A DNA stretch of 53,550 nt from Neocallimastix lanati (nom. inval.) (lineage: Eukaryota; Neocallimastigomycota; Neocallimastigomycetes; Neocallimastigales; Neocallimastigaceae), in assembly GCA_016946835.1 (NCBI GenBank), contig JACVTC010000299.1:1-53550 (forward strand), written 5' to 3'. A program made the position numbers and the translations under genes. Positions 1-9,465 of the stretch are shown piece by piece. A model generated the notes under the pieces. It was not told the DNA's origin and made no database searches. It was given only the letters and a program-made list of their open reading frames with translations. Position 1 is the first letter of the stretch. Each line of letters starts with the position of its first letter.

Positions 1-1
1 T

Positions 2-922
2 CATCTTGATGAAAATAGTAAAGGTATCTTGCCTCCAACATTATTTGTGCCATATGGATTTGAACTATCAATGTTATATAGAGTCCATTTTGATATTGTT
101 GACTCGCTAATTGAATTCAAAAGGTGTCCTAAATGTCATTCCTATATTGGAATTCCCTCGAAAGAGAATTTTATAAATTCAGTGAAGAATAGGATTAATA
201 ATTCAAGATATTTTGAAAATGAAAACATAGACGCCAAGAAAATAAATATTTTAGCCTTTTCTGTTGATGATAATTCAGAGGTTTATCCTTATGCCGTTTC
301 TAATTATTTGTATAATTATAATTCTTCTTTTTCTTTCCTTGTCATCATGCTCAATACTACTAAATTATATACAGTATCAAATTACAGATATGAATTTATT
401 ATTTCCTCATCATCTAAATTATTTTATAAGGACGATCCTTTAGTCAAAGCAATATTTTCCTTATATTCTAAAAATAACATATCAATTATCGATAATAACG
501 ATTTACAAAATTGTGTTAAACAATTCGTACAGGAAGATGACCACGTTATTCTTATCGCTGAGGAACGCATAGAAAAAACAAATTGCTATTTGTGGTATTC
601 GTTTTATTCAAATATAATTCCTGAAGTATCTATCATCTCTTCAAGTCAATTGGAATCCTTATTACCAGAATTATCTGATTTGTATGACCATGTTAAAGAT
701 ATAAGTGCATATCATTACTATAGTACATCAAAAGATAATGAAGAAAACAATAATATAATTGTATATGGTGTATGGTCAAATAATAAATATTATCCATGCA
801 AAGCAAAATTTATTCCTTATAAACCTGGGATGAAAAATAAACCATATTTATTATTAAATAGAAATATTGATGGTTCAATAATTATACAAAATAAAAATAA
901 TTCTGACTATATGATATATTAA
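2..922 (+). CDS. Unknown protein, 5' end outside the window
   Basis: The reading frame is already open at base 2 and has no ATG near the left edge, so the gene starts upstream and only about 306 C-terminal residues are seen. It ends at a TAA at 920-922. Near the visible start is a short Cys pair (CPKCHSYIG) after a segment with Pro, Tyr and Gly residues. This faintly recalls the zinc-binding part of Sec23/Sec24-type proteins, but the second Cys pair expected of such a finger is not visible, so I do not assign it. The rest has no motif I recognise. It lies on the same strand as the RPB1 C-terminal gene 440 bp downstream and uses CGN arginine codons like the viral-type genes, so I infer that it belongs to the viral block. 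Confidence 0.55.
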   Translation, partial: HLDENSKGILPPTLFVPYGFELSMLYRVHFDIVDSLIEFKRCPKCHSYIGIPSKENFINSVKNRINNSRYFENENIDAKKINILAFSVDDNSEVYPYAVSNYLYNYNSSFSFLVIMLNTTKLYTVSNYRYEFIISSSSKLFYKDDPLVKAIFSLYSKNNISIIDNNDLQNCVKQFVQEDDHVILIAEERIEKTNCYLWYSFYSNIIPEVSIISSSQLESLLPELSDLYDHVKDISAYHYYSTSKDNEENNNIIVYGVWSNNKYYPCKAKFIPYKPGMKNKPYLLLNRNIDGSIIIQNKNNSDYMIY

Positions 923-1365
923 GTTTCGTTTTTGTTCAGAAACATCCTCATTATTTATAGATTATTATTGTTTAAATTTATATATTTATATATAATTTAT
1001 ATATATATTTTTTATTATTTATATATTTAAAAATTATGTTTTATATATTGATTTTTTATTATTTATATATTTAAAAATTTATGGTGTATATATATATATA
1101 TATTTAGTTTATATTTTTTAAAACAAAAAAAAAAAAATATTTCATCAAATCAACTAATTTTATTGATTTCTTTAATCCATGTAATGAATTAAATTTATTT
1201 ATTGTTTTCTTTATTTTAATTTTAACATAATAATTTAATTATATATAAAAAAAAAAATTTATTATATAGATGTAAAAATTTTATTTATATTTATATTTCT
1301 TAAATAAAATGATAATAATATATTCGTTTTCATAAACCAAAATTAATAAAATTATTTAAAAATAA
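923..1365. other. AT-rich spacer with a small direct repeat
   Basis: No gene is seen here. A 29-bp sequence occurs twice, at 1007-1035 and 1051-1079, followed by a short TA-dinucleotide run. The last bases before the next start codon are A-rich. No promoter motif could be told from background composition. Confidence 0.6.
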
Positions 1366-2868
1366 ATGACTAAAGAATATTTTTCTGAATCAGACATTAA
1401 TTATATTTGTAATGAAATATCTAATCCATTTTCTAATGAGATTATTCATTTTCAAGTATACATTAAAAATTTAATTCAAAAAATTAGAAAATTTCTTGAA
1501 CAAAAAAGGAAATCGCCAAATTTTAAACCCGATGAATTTGTTAAAATAGTTATAAATCATATTAATTCACATAAAGTGGCAGCAAATACTCATGTTGGAA
1601 TTCTAGCGGCTCAGTCAATTGGAGAACCGGTCACTCAATCAGCTTTGAGTTATTTTCATAAACTTGCAGGCGATGATACGATTAATGGTTTGAAAGAGTT
1701 ATATAATATAACTCATAATAAAACAGAGTTAAGTGTAGTTGAATTTTATTTAAAACCAGACGATTATGATGAAGATTCAAAAGAAAGAATTTTAAATAGT
1801 TTTAAATATATAAATTTAAAAGATATTGTATTAGATGTGGTTTATAACGGTTTTAATTTACGTTTTTATCTTTATTCCCATAGTGTTTTTGCCCATAGAC
1901 TTCACCCTCTCATCATACACCAAACTATCAAACAATATTTAAAAGTTTCTAAAAACATTCTTGGAAAGTGGGATTCTTCATTTAATCTTGAGAATCTTTA
2001 TATTGAATTTAAAAGCCCAGCTTCAAAAATATTAGACTGGTTAGATAGTAATGGTGTAGAATATGTTGTTGAAGAAGATATATTATGTGTTTATAAAGTA
2101 AAAGAAAATTATCCTAATAACGTAATAAACTTGGAAAGTGATGATGACTGCAATGATAAATATGTTTTAAGTGATAACGAACAGAATAAAAATGAATGGC
2201 AATATGAAGAAAATTTTCATACCCAAAATAAAAATGATGAAGAACGTCATATCGAAATTAAAAATGAATCAAATATTACTAACGATAGCTTATTAGATTA
2301 TTTTAAAATAAATAATTTAAAGTTTGAAGAAAAAGAAAATTACTATATACTTGATAGTAATTATGTTAAAATAAAAGATGAAAAAATTATCAAATTACTA
2401 AGTGATATTTCTTTAACAGGAACTAAAGGAGTAAAAACTGTCACTTCTAAAATGCTTGGAGAAGAAGAATTTTACGTGGAAGTCGTCGGAAGAAATCTTG
2501 ACCCTCTTTTCGAAAATCAATATATTGATCTTGATCGTTCTCGTTATACCGTTTATGGTACTTCAAAATATGTTGATCATAACACTCGAAAACAAAATAT
2601 TCTAGAGCAATTAAAACGAATTACTAATATCGATAAATCGTACTACAATAATCAACATATTGAATTACTTACTAACTTCATGTGTCGGAATAATACCATC
2701 GTACCAATGTCACGTTTCGGAATGAAAAATGATGATTACTCATTTATTTCAAAATTGTCCTTTGAAGATCCTTATAGCGTTTTAGAAAATATTTTATACG
2801 GCGTTAAAGATAGTTTATCTTCCGTATCAGCAAAAATTATTACTGGAATATACAATGATAAAATTTAA
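1366..2868 (+). CDS. RNA polymerase largest subunit, C-terminal half (RPB1-C, RpoA''-like)
   Basis: This 500-residue protein is the C-terminal part of a multisubunit RNA polymerase largest subunit. The trigger-loop region is plain at residues 76-98 (HVGILAAQSIGEPVTQ, then a Phe-His pair). Residues about 395-500 match the conserved end of the subunit: a Tyr-Asn-Asn-His-Ile-Leu-type segment, an SRFGM motif, and a SFEDP motif before the final helices. There is no heptad CTD. A polar, acidic low-complexity insert covers about residues 250-310. The protein lacks the zinc region, the catalytic NADFDGD loop and the bridge helix, all of which are in a separate gene at 47663-49822. It has its own ATG after an A-rich leader, so it looks like a genuine separate subunit comparable to archaeal RpoA''. 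An alternative is a gene broken by rearrangement, but both halves end cleanly. Confidence 0.93.
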   Translation: MTKEYFSESDINYICNEISNPFSNEIIHFQVYIKNLIQKIRKFLEQKRKSPNFKPDEFVKIVINHINSHKVAANTHVGILAAQSIGEPVTQSALSYFHKLAGDDTINGLKELYNITHNKTELSVVEFYLKPDDYDEDSKERILNSFKYINLKDIVLDVVYNGFNLRFYLYSHSVFAHRLHPLIIHQTIKQYLKVSKNILGKWDSSFNLENLYIEFKSPASKILDWLDSNGVEYVVEEDILCVYKVKENYPNNVINLESDDDCNDKYVLSDNEQNKNEWQYEENFHTQNKNDEERHIEIKNESNITNDSLLDYFKINNLKFEEKENYYILDSNYVKIKDEKIIKLLSDISLTGTKGVKTVTSKMLGEEEFYVEVVGRNLDPLFENQYIDLDRSRYTVYGTSKYVDHNTRKQNILEQLKRITNIDKSYYNNQHIELLTNFMCRNNTIVPMSRFGMKNDDYSFISKLSFEDPYSVLENILYGVKDSLSSVSAKIITGIYNDKI

Positions 2869-3529
2869 ATAATTATTCCTTATAAAGGATATTATTATAA
2901 TATTATTATTAACAAATGTTATTTTCAAAAAAATGAATAATTTATAATGTAAACATTTTTATATTAATATCTATATATTTAATTTTAAAGTTATATATAT
3001 TTTATTTTTTTAAAAAATATATATACAAATATATATACTACTTTACATGTATTATTTAATATTATGATATATAAATTTTGTTACATTATATATATAAAAA
3101 TTTAAAATATATTTTTAAAAAAATATACTAAATTAAAACAAGAAATATTAATTAGAGTAGATTAAATACATTAATATATATTGTGTAAATTAAAGTAATA
3201 ATAATAAACTATAATAAAAATTTAATAATAATAGAACTAATGAAATTACAAAAATATAATAGTGCTGACAAAGTCTTTTTTTTTTTTTTAAAAAAACATT
3301 TTATGTAAAATATAAAATTTGTACTATATGAAAAAATAAAATTAAATAACAGTAATATAAATAAATTCATGAAAAGTAAAACATTATACTTGTACTTTTT
3401 ATTTTAATTTTTATTATACACTTTGCTTTTATCTTATTTTATACAATTAATTGTAATTATTATTAAAAGTTTTATAAAAAATAACTCAGTATGAATAAAA
3501 ATTTTATTCCTATATTTATATTAAAATTT
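2869..3529. other. AT-rich spacer between convergent genes
   Basis: This stretch separates RPB1-C (plus strand) from the 3' end of the DNA polymerase gene (minus strand). It holds A and T runs and TA repeats. No ORF, RNA gene or clear terminator could be distinguished. Confidence 0.5.
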
Positions 3530-6500
3530 TTAAAGTAGTTCGCTGATCTCTTCACTGTAAGATTTTAATAAATTTATTAAACCTTTTCTTACATAATGAT
3601 TATAATAGTAATTATAATCTAACTTTGGTACAATAATATTTTTATCTTTAAGACTTTTTTCCTTTAAGTTATTATACAAATCTAAAGACATAATTTTATC
3701 ACCAAATAAATTCGAATCTTTACTAAAAGAAAAATTGGTGGTTTTTATAATAACATAGTTAATTTTTTCACCTACTTTATAATCAAGATTATACCTTTTA
3801 TGATTATTTATAAATAATAATACGTAATAGGATTTATTCTTATATTTTGGTCCAATGGATAAACGCATAATCAATTTTTCAAAAGGAACTTCACCAGCTA
3901 GTAATTCTTTTTTCATTTTAATGACTTTTTCTTTTATTAATTTTTTCGGATACTTATAAAGAATCATATATAAAAATATTTTGTAATAATCACGAATAAA
4001 AATACACGTATTCTTTTTAATCAGATCTATACCCTTTATGTATAAAGTCGGTTTATCCTTATCAGCTAAAATTCCAGAGTATTTCTTTTTCGAAATAATA
4101 AGCATTCGGGAAAAGGTATTTTCATATTTTAGATGCATCCCTTCTGGTAGTAGATTTGTCACGATATTGGATACTTCTTTGCACTCTTTAACAAATTTAT
4201 CAGTATCAAAATGATCCAAATTATTATTTTGAACATTTTCATTATCATTAATAATGTTGTTGTTGTTATTGTTGCTATTGTTATTGTTGTTGTTGTTATT
4301 GTTGTTGTTGTTTTCGTTGTTATTGATTTTATTGCTATTTTTATTTTGGATATAATACATTTCAAAAAAACTTTTCTTCTCTTTTTTATATTCGATTAGG
4401 CAGGAATCCGTATCCCCATAGATGACATGAAATTTTGTTTTTTCTTGAATAATATTTATGGCTTTATTTAAGTAATTTCTTCCCATTCCGGTGGTACATT
4501 CTGCGCCAGGTAAAAATCTTAAGAATTTCAATGAGCTAGATCCAAGACATCCATAAATTGAGTTTGCTTGAATTTTCAATGCATATTGCCGCTTGTCGTA
4601 AATAATATAATCCGCACCAGAGGATTCCTTCATTAAATTTTTATATCGTACACGTTCTGATAAAAGCACTTTCATCATCTGTGGTAGAATACCAATATGA
4701 TTCTTAGTGTAATAATATACTTTATCACCAATATCAATTCGGTGATACGAATCTTTGGGATATTTATCAATCGTTGAACTATCTAATAATGTGGTGTAGC
4801 ATATATTGTGAGTGATGATGACACTAGGATATAAACTTGTAAAATCTAGCATAGTGCAATAATCATACACACCTGGTTTGGGTTCAATTACCGTTGCTCC
4901 TTTATACCCTTGAATATTGGATTGATCTAAATCAATACATATATTATTGTCGTAAGAATATTTGTAAAGCAAATTGGAAAATTTTTTACTCTGCCCCGTT
5001 TTATAGACTTCGTCAATACGGATTCTTGATATTTTTGCTACTTCTAAAAGTTGAATCCACTGATGAGAAACATTAAATATATTCAATGTCAATATCGAAT
5101 CCATAACACAGTATTTTGCCACTTTATGTAACGATTCTTCCGTATTCTCATAGATTAAATAAAACATTTCTTTATAGGGCAAATCTATTTTATGTTTATT
5201 TAATAATTGTTCCGAAACATAATTTAAATTTGAGGATGGCAAATTTAAGGATTTAGCATACTTATATATATCAACGGCTATACGACCCGGAATATATAAT
5301 TCCACTTCATCGCCCATTAAATTATTGAATTGGGAAGGTTTATTTAAAATTCGACTAGCAGAGAATGGTGTCTCCTTCGTATCAATGCTCAAATACATAC
5401 CTGCTCTTTGTGCTAAATACTTATAATCAAATCCAAAAGTGTTAAATCCAATAATAATATCGGGATCAAATTTACTTATTTGCTTAAAAAATTCACACAA
5501 TAGTTCATATTCCGTAGATACATAGATCATTTCATATTCAAATTGTTCATCATTATTTTTACTTTCATCTAAATCTTTATTATTTTTATTCATTTTATTA
5601 TCTTCCATTCGTTTTATGAAATCTTCTATTTTCTCAAAGTTTTCATATTGATTTTTAACTTTCTTGTTCATAGGAAGATCCGTGTCTTTCTCAATTTTAT
5701 TTAAAATATTTTTAAACTTATCAATTCTACTATGACCATCATCACTATAATTTGCATTTAAAATATTACTTAACCTATTAAATCGATTAACAATCCCTTC
5801 ATCATAACTTCTTTTCTTTATTAAAATATTTTTGAATTTGTTAAATCTTTCATTTACCTCTGAATTATATGTATTATTAGATTGATTAGGATTACAAATA
5901 TTTTTATTGGTTTGAATAATTAAATTCTTATTTCTAAAATTTAAAGTTTCATCACTACTCTTTAACTTGCGAATTATTCTATCCAATTTTTCGTGATTTT
6001 CTTTAAATTTTTTAGCAACTTTTTCTAAATCATGATTTCTAATATTATTTTCAATAATCTCTGGAACATCGTTTTCAACATTATTTTTATCCTTATTTTC
6101 AGCATTATCTTCAACATTATCCTCTACAAGCTTTTCTTCATTATTTTTAACATTGCTTTCAACATTACTTTCAACATTACATTCAACTTTACTTTCTATA
6201 TTATTTTCAACATCAATTTCAACATTATCTTCAGTGTTCTCTTCAACCTTATCTTTTACGCTATCTTCAACCTTATTAGCTATATTATTTTTGTTTTCTT
6301 TGTTAAATTTTTGGGCTTCATATTTTTTCATATCAATTTTAAAGATACTTTGCTCGATACATGCAGCTTTAAACGATTGAAGATCCAAAAAAGGAAAAAA
6401 TTTTGCATCAATTTCTTCAAATTCATTTTTATTGATGACATTAATATCATCATCAAATTTAACGCATATGGCAATACATTTTTTTTCGTTTTCATGATTA

Positions 6501-7072
6501 AATACAAGGCTAATAGTTGATATATAATCTTCAAATATATATCGATTAGGAAATGATTCGAAATCATGAGACATACATTCAATATCAAAAGATAAAATAG
6601 AAGGAGATGGATAGCTATTAATTTCAACAGATTTTATATTTTTATATTGAACGATATACTCTTCATCAAAGGTAGTATACTTCTCTTTGGAATTTAACTC
6701 CCAGTGCTCCATTTCTATCCATCCTATTGTATTTAAATTACATTCAGCCAGAAACGCTGAAATTATATCCACATTTAATATTGACGAATAATAAGAAGAA
6801 TATTCGGAATAATTAGGGAACATGACTTTAAAGATAATTTTATTACCTTCTAAATAATGTCTTAAAAGTTTTCTTGAAAGTACTTCTTTATTGTTTCTTG
6901 AATTGCTATTGAATTTGAAATCACGATATTGTGAAAATTTGTATAAAGGATAATTATCTATAATAATTGATACTTTGTCATTTCTAATATTACTATATCC
7001 AAATCCTATAATAACTGGGGAATTGTTTTTTATTAGCAATTCCCAATTATAAATGAATATTATTTTATTCAT
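3530..7072 (-). CDS. Family B DNA polymerase with 3'-5' exonuclease
   Basis: This 1180-residue replicative polymerase has its exonuclease motifs in order: Exo I with DIEC at 163-166, Exo II GFNTFGFDY at 542-550, and Exo III YCVMD at 654-658. The polymerase motifs follow: motif A DFTSLYPS at 743-750, motif B KIQANSIYG at 833-841, motif C YGDTDS at 885-890, and KKKYSG near 996. The C-terminus has the Asp-Tyr-x-Tyr-Tyr signature of cellular and NCLDV polymerases. I see no sign of the protein-primed (linear plasmid) type. Two inserts stand out. One of about 290 residues (about 215-510) separates Exo I from Exo II and begins with repeated Val-Glu-Asn/Asp units. The other is an Asn run after motif C (about 910-950). 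All catalytic acidic residues are present, so it is probably active. The start is the first ATG, after an A-rich leader. It points toward RPB1-C. Confidence 0.95.
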   Translation of the reverse strand: MNKIIFIYNWELLIKNNSPVIIGFGYSNIRNDKVSIIIDNYPLYKFSQYRDFKFNSNSRNNKEVLSRKLLRHYLEGNKIIFKVMFPNYSEYSSYYSSILNVDIISAFLAECNLNTIGWIEMEHWELNSKEKYTTFDEEYIVQYKNIKSVEINSYPSPSILSFDIECMSHDFESFPNRYIFEDYISTISLVFNHENEKKCIAICVKFDDDINVINKNEFEEIDAKFFPFLDLQSFKAACIEQSIFKIDMKKYEAQKFNKENKNNIANKVEDSVKDKVEENTEDNVEIDVENNIESKVECNVESNVESNVKNNEEKLVEDNVEDNAENKDKNNVENDVPEIIENNIRNHDLEKVAKKFKENHEKLDRIIRKLKSSDETLNFRNKNLIIQTNKNICNPNQSNNTYNSEVNERFNKFKNILIKKRSYDEGIVNRFNRLSNILNANYSDDGHSRIDKFKNILNKIEKDTDLPMNKKVKNQYENFEKIEDFIKRMEDNKMNKNNKDLDESKNNDEQFEYEMIYVSTEYELLCEFFKQISKFDPDIIIGFNTFGFDYKYLAQRAGMYLSIDTKETPFSASRILNKPSQFNNLMGDEVELYIPGRIAVDIYKYAKSLNLPSSNLNYVSEQLLNKHKIDLPYKEMFYLIYENTEESLHKVAKYCVMDSILTLNIFNVSHQWIQLLEVAKISRIRIDEVYKTGQSKKFSNLLYKYSYDNNICIDLDQSNIQGYKGATVIEPKPGVYDYCTMLDFTSLYPSVIITHNICYTTLLDSSTIDKYPKDSYHRIDIGDKVYYYTKNHIGILPQMMKVLLSERVRYKNLMKESSGADYIIYDKRQYALKIQANSIYGCLGSSSLKFLRFLPGAECTTGMGRNYLNKAINIIQEKTKFHVIYGDTDSCLIEYKKEKKSFFEMYYIQNKNSNKINNNENNNNNNNNNNNNSNNNNNNIINDNENVQNNNLDHFDTDKFVKECKEVSNIVTNLLPEGMHLKYENTFSRMLIISKKKYSGILADKDKPTLYIKGIDLIKKNTCIFIRDYYKIFLYMILYKYPKKLIKEKVIKMKKELLAGEVPFEKLIMRLSIGPKYKNKSYYVLLFINNHKRYNLDYKVGEKINYVIIKTTNFSFSKDSNLFGDKIMSLDLYNNLKEKSLKDKNIIVPKLDYNYYYNHYVRKGLINLLKSYSEEISELL
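6067..6280 (-). repeat. Degenerate repeat coding the acidic insert of the DNA polymerase
   Basis: The bases encode repeated short units of the type Val-Glu-x-Asn, Asn-Val-Glu-Ser/Asp (residues about 265-335). The DNA shows recurring TTTTCAACATTA-like units on the plus strand. It lies between Exo I and Exo II and stays in frame, which suggests expansion by slippage. Confidence 0.75.
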
Positions 7073-7243
7073 TTGTTTTTTATTTTAAAAATATTAAAAA
7101 ATTATACATATGTAGGTTAGAGTTAAATATTTTCTTATATTATCTACTAATACCAATCTATATAGATAATATAGATTTATAATTTTTTTTTGAATTTTAA
7201 ATATTCTTTGAAAAAGCAGAGATAATTATTATCTCTTTATTTT

Positions 7244-7699
7244 TTATCGTTCTGTATCAAAATCAATAATGAAATTATCGTATACAATTATATTATAAGT
7301 AATGTTATAGCGTTGTATATCCATATAATAATCTTCATAATTATTATTATATTCTTTAATAAAATCTTTTAATAAATTTTTAACTATTTCTATCTGTTTT
7401 TCATTTGATACAAAGTTTTCTGAAAAATTTTGGAAATAATATTTTCTAATTATGAAGATCATATATAACATAGGTATATTTAATTTGGTAAATCTTTTTT
7501 CGATTATCTCATTAAACTTCCTATTGAATATATGAAGATTTAAAAATTCAATAAAATCGGATATAAATACAGTATTACTAAACGTTCCTCTAACACTATT
7601 ACTTAAATTATGTTTAATTTTTTGAATTAATGTTTGCTGAGAATTATAACTCTTTCCTTTTACTTGGTTTATTATATTCTTATTTTTATCTTTAAGCAT
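7244..7699 (-). CDS. Unknown 151-residue protein
   Basis: A clean ORF starts at an ATG and lies 171 bp upstream of the DNA polymerase gene on the same strand. The protein is rich in Lys, Asn, Ile and Phe, with predicted helices and no cysteine cluster, signal peptide or membrane segment. I recognise no family. By position between the polymerase and helicase genes it is probably part of the viral block; small RNA polymerase subunits or replication accessory proteins are possible, but nothing in the sequence shows this. Confidence 0.55.
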   Translation of the reverse strand: MLKDKNKNIINQVKGKSYNSQQTLIQKIKHNLSNSVRGTFSNTVFISDFIEFLNLHIFNRKFNEIIEKRFTKLNIPMLYMIFIIRKYYFQNFSENFVSNEKQIEIVKNLLKDFIKEYNNNYEDYYMDIQRYNITYNIIVYDNFIIDFDTER

Positions 7700-8286
7700 T
7701 ACTGATTACGAAAATTTTTAAAATATAAAAAAATTTTTTATATAGAATTCCTTTTCTTATGGATATATATATTCAAATAGGTTTTATTTTTATCGTTATA
7801 TCGCTTATATAATTTTTGATATTATGTAAAATTCTTTTTTATCATTTTAAATATCTTAATATTTCAAACATTATAGATTACTAAACAATATTATATCATA
7901 TAATAAATTATAGTTTAGTATATTATAATAAAGATTTAATTTACAAAATCTGAATAAAAAAATAAAAATTTTAAATTTATATTTAATATTCATTTCAAAT
8001 ATCCTTGATTATAATAAAATACAATAATTTACTTAAAACAGGATAGTAAATAAATAAATTTTATTTATATATATTTTTTATTAGAAAACACTAATTTTAT
8101 TTTTCAAAAAAAAAAAGAAATAAAAATGGTTATAACAACATTAGTAAATTTTAATGAAACAATTGATTTTTATTAATTGATATAAAGATAAAATAAATTT
8201 AATAAAACAATTGATTTATTATTCATTAAAATATAAAGTCAAACTATATTTTTTTATTATAGGATAAAAAAAATATTAAAATAAAA
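7700..8286. other. AT-rich spacer between divergent genes
   Basis: This 587-bp region lies between two divergently oriented unknown genes and so should carry both promoters. The bases just before the ATG at 8287 are A-rich (AATATTAAAATAAAA). An imperfect internal repeat of TTGATTTTTATTAATTGA-type sequence occurs near 8160-8225. No motif stands out from the background. Confidence 0.4.
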
Positions 8287-8877
8287 ATGTCTGAGGTGGT
8301 TAAAAATTTATCTCAAAAAAGATATGATGAATTACGTCGTAATGTAATTATTGATGCTATTGACATTGTATTCAATACTATTTCAAATCAAGTTAAAATA
8401 GATAATAAGGATAAATCTTTTACAGTTAGAAAACTAACAAATAGTATCGAATTAATTTATGATTTAAGTAGTCAAGAAAATAACGATAAAATTCCTTCGG
8501 AAATCATTAAATCAATAAAACCACGAATAAGTCATAAATTAAACAACACATTTTGTTATAAATTACCGTCTAAAAACGAAAATACAAATCTCGGAAAGGA
8601 AAGTAAAAATTCTTCTATTGTATTTTCACCATTTATTCAAAATGCTATTGAAGTTTCCCAAAATGATATAAAAATGGATGTACAATTACCAAAATCTCTT
8701 GAACATTATCATTTCTTTGTTTTTCCTTTAAATATGGATGGAAAGGAGTATATTATCACTTATGCAGAAGAAAATAAATATAGTAAACGTGAAATCATTG
8801 AAATATTACATAATAATGTATCAGTAGATAAAAATATCCTTTCTAAAGAATTAAAAGAAAAATATTATTTTAATTAA
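8287..8877 (+). CDS. Unknown 196-residue protein
   Basis: An intact ORF with a good ATG encodes a soluble, charged protein without signal peptide or membrane segment. The N-terminal 50 residues look helical. The C-terminal part (about 135-196) alternates hydrophobic strands (HFFVFPLNM, EYIITYAEE) with Lys-rich helices. I recognise no motif. It lies 332 bp upstream of the D5-type helicase on the same strand. I infer a viral-block protein of unknown role. Confidence 0.6.
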   Translation: MSEVVKNLSQKRYDELRRNVIIDAIDIVFNTISNQVKIDNKDKSFTVRKLTNSIELIYDLSSQENNDKIPSEIIKSIKPRISHKLNNTFCYKLPSKNENTNLGKESKNSSIVFSPFIQNAIEVSQNDIKMDVQLPKSLEHYHFFVFPLNMDGKEYIITYAEENKYSKREIIEILHNNVSVDKNILSKELKEKYYFN

Positions 8878-9209
8878 AATGTAAATAAATAGCTAGATAA
8901 TGGGATAAATATCTAAGTAAATATTTTTTTTAAAATTATTTTTGAAAACTTTAAATCACAAAAATTTTTAAAGATTTATTAAAAAAATATTTTATATTGA
9001 TATATAACCATTATTGGATAATTGAATGATTATTTCTCTTTTAATAAGTCATTATTTTATAATTAAGCAATTAAAAATTTTTTTTTAAAAATAATTATAC
9101 ACACACAGAAAATATTAATATTAACAATTAAAATGATTTAATTTCTTTTAAAATGAAAAAATAATTAATATATAAATCTACAAATTTTTTAAATAGTTAA
9201 GTAAAAAAT
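8878..9209. other. AT-rich spacer before the helicase gene
   Basis: No ORF or RNA gene is seen. There is an A-rich patch around 9149-9165 (AAAATGAAAAAATAA), which resembles an early-type A-rich viral promoter core. In DNA of this composition that can be chance. Confidence 0.35.
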
Positions 9210-9434
9210 ATGATTTTAGTAAAAACGAAAGAATCAGAAATTACAAATAATTATCATCCAATTATTTACTTATTAATTATACTTTTAAAGCAAAATAAGG
9301 ATAAACATACAAAATGTTATTGTATGTTGAAAAAATATCTTGAAAATTATGATATCAAATTAAGTGATATTGAAAATATTAATATTCAATTAGAAAATAA
9401 CGAAATAGAACATTCAAATAATTACAATAACATT

Positions 9435-9465
<31 letters not shown>

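Noticed and set aside
1366-2868. RPB1-C as a decayed fragment of a host polymerase gene
   Set aside because: The ORF is intact, starts and ends at sensible points, lacks a CTD, and is linked to other viral-type core genes.
6032-6520. Long plus-strand ORF with membrane-like Phe/Ile-rich protein
   Set aside because: It is the antisense shadow of the acidic repeat in the DNA polymerase gene.
3530-7072. DNA polymerase as part of a killer-type linear plasmid
   Set aside because: The motifs (YGDTDS, KIQANSIYG, C-terminal Tyr-rich segment) are those of cellular/NCLDV family B enzymes, and no protein-priming insertions or terminal protein region are seen.
9149-9165. Poxvirus-like early promoter upstream of the helicase
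   Set aside because: The match is only to an A-rich core, and similar strings are everywhere in this AT-rich DNA.
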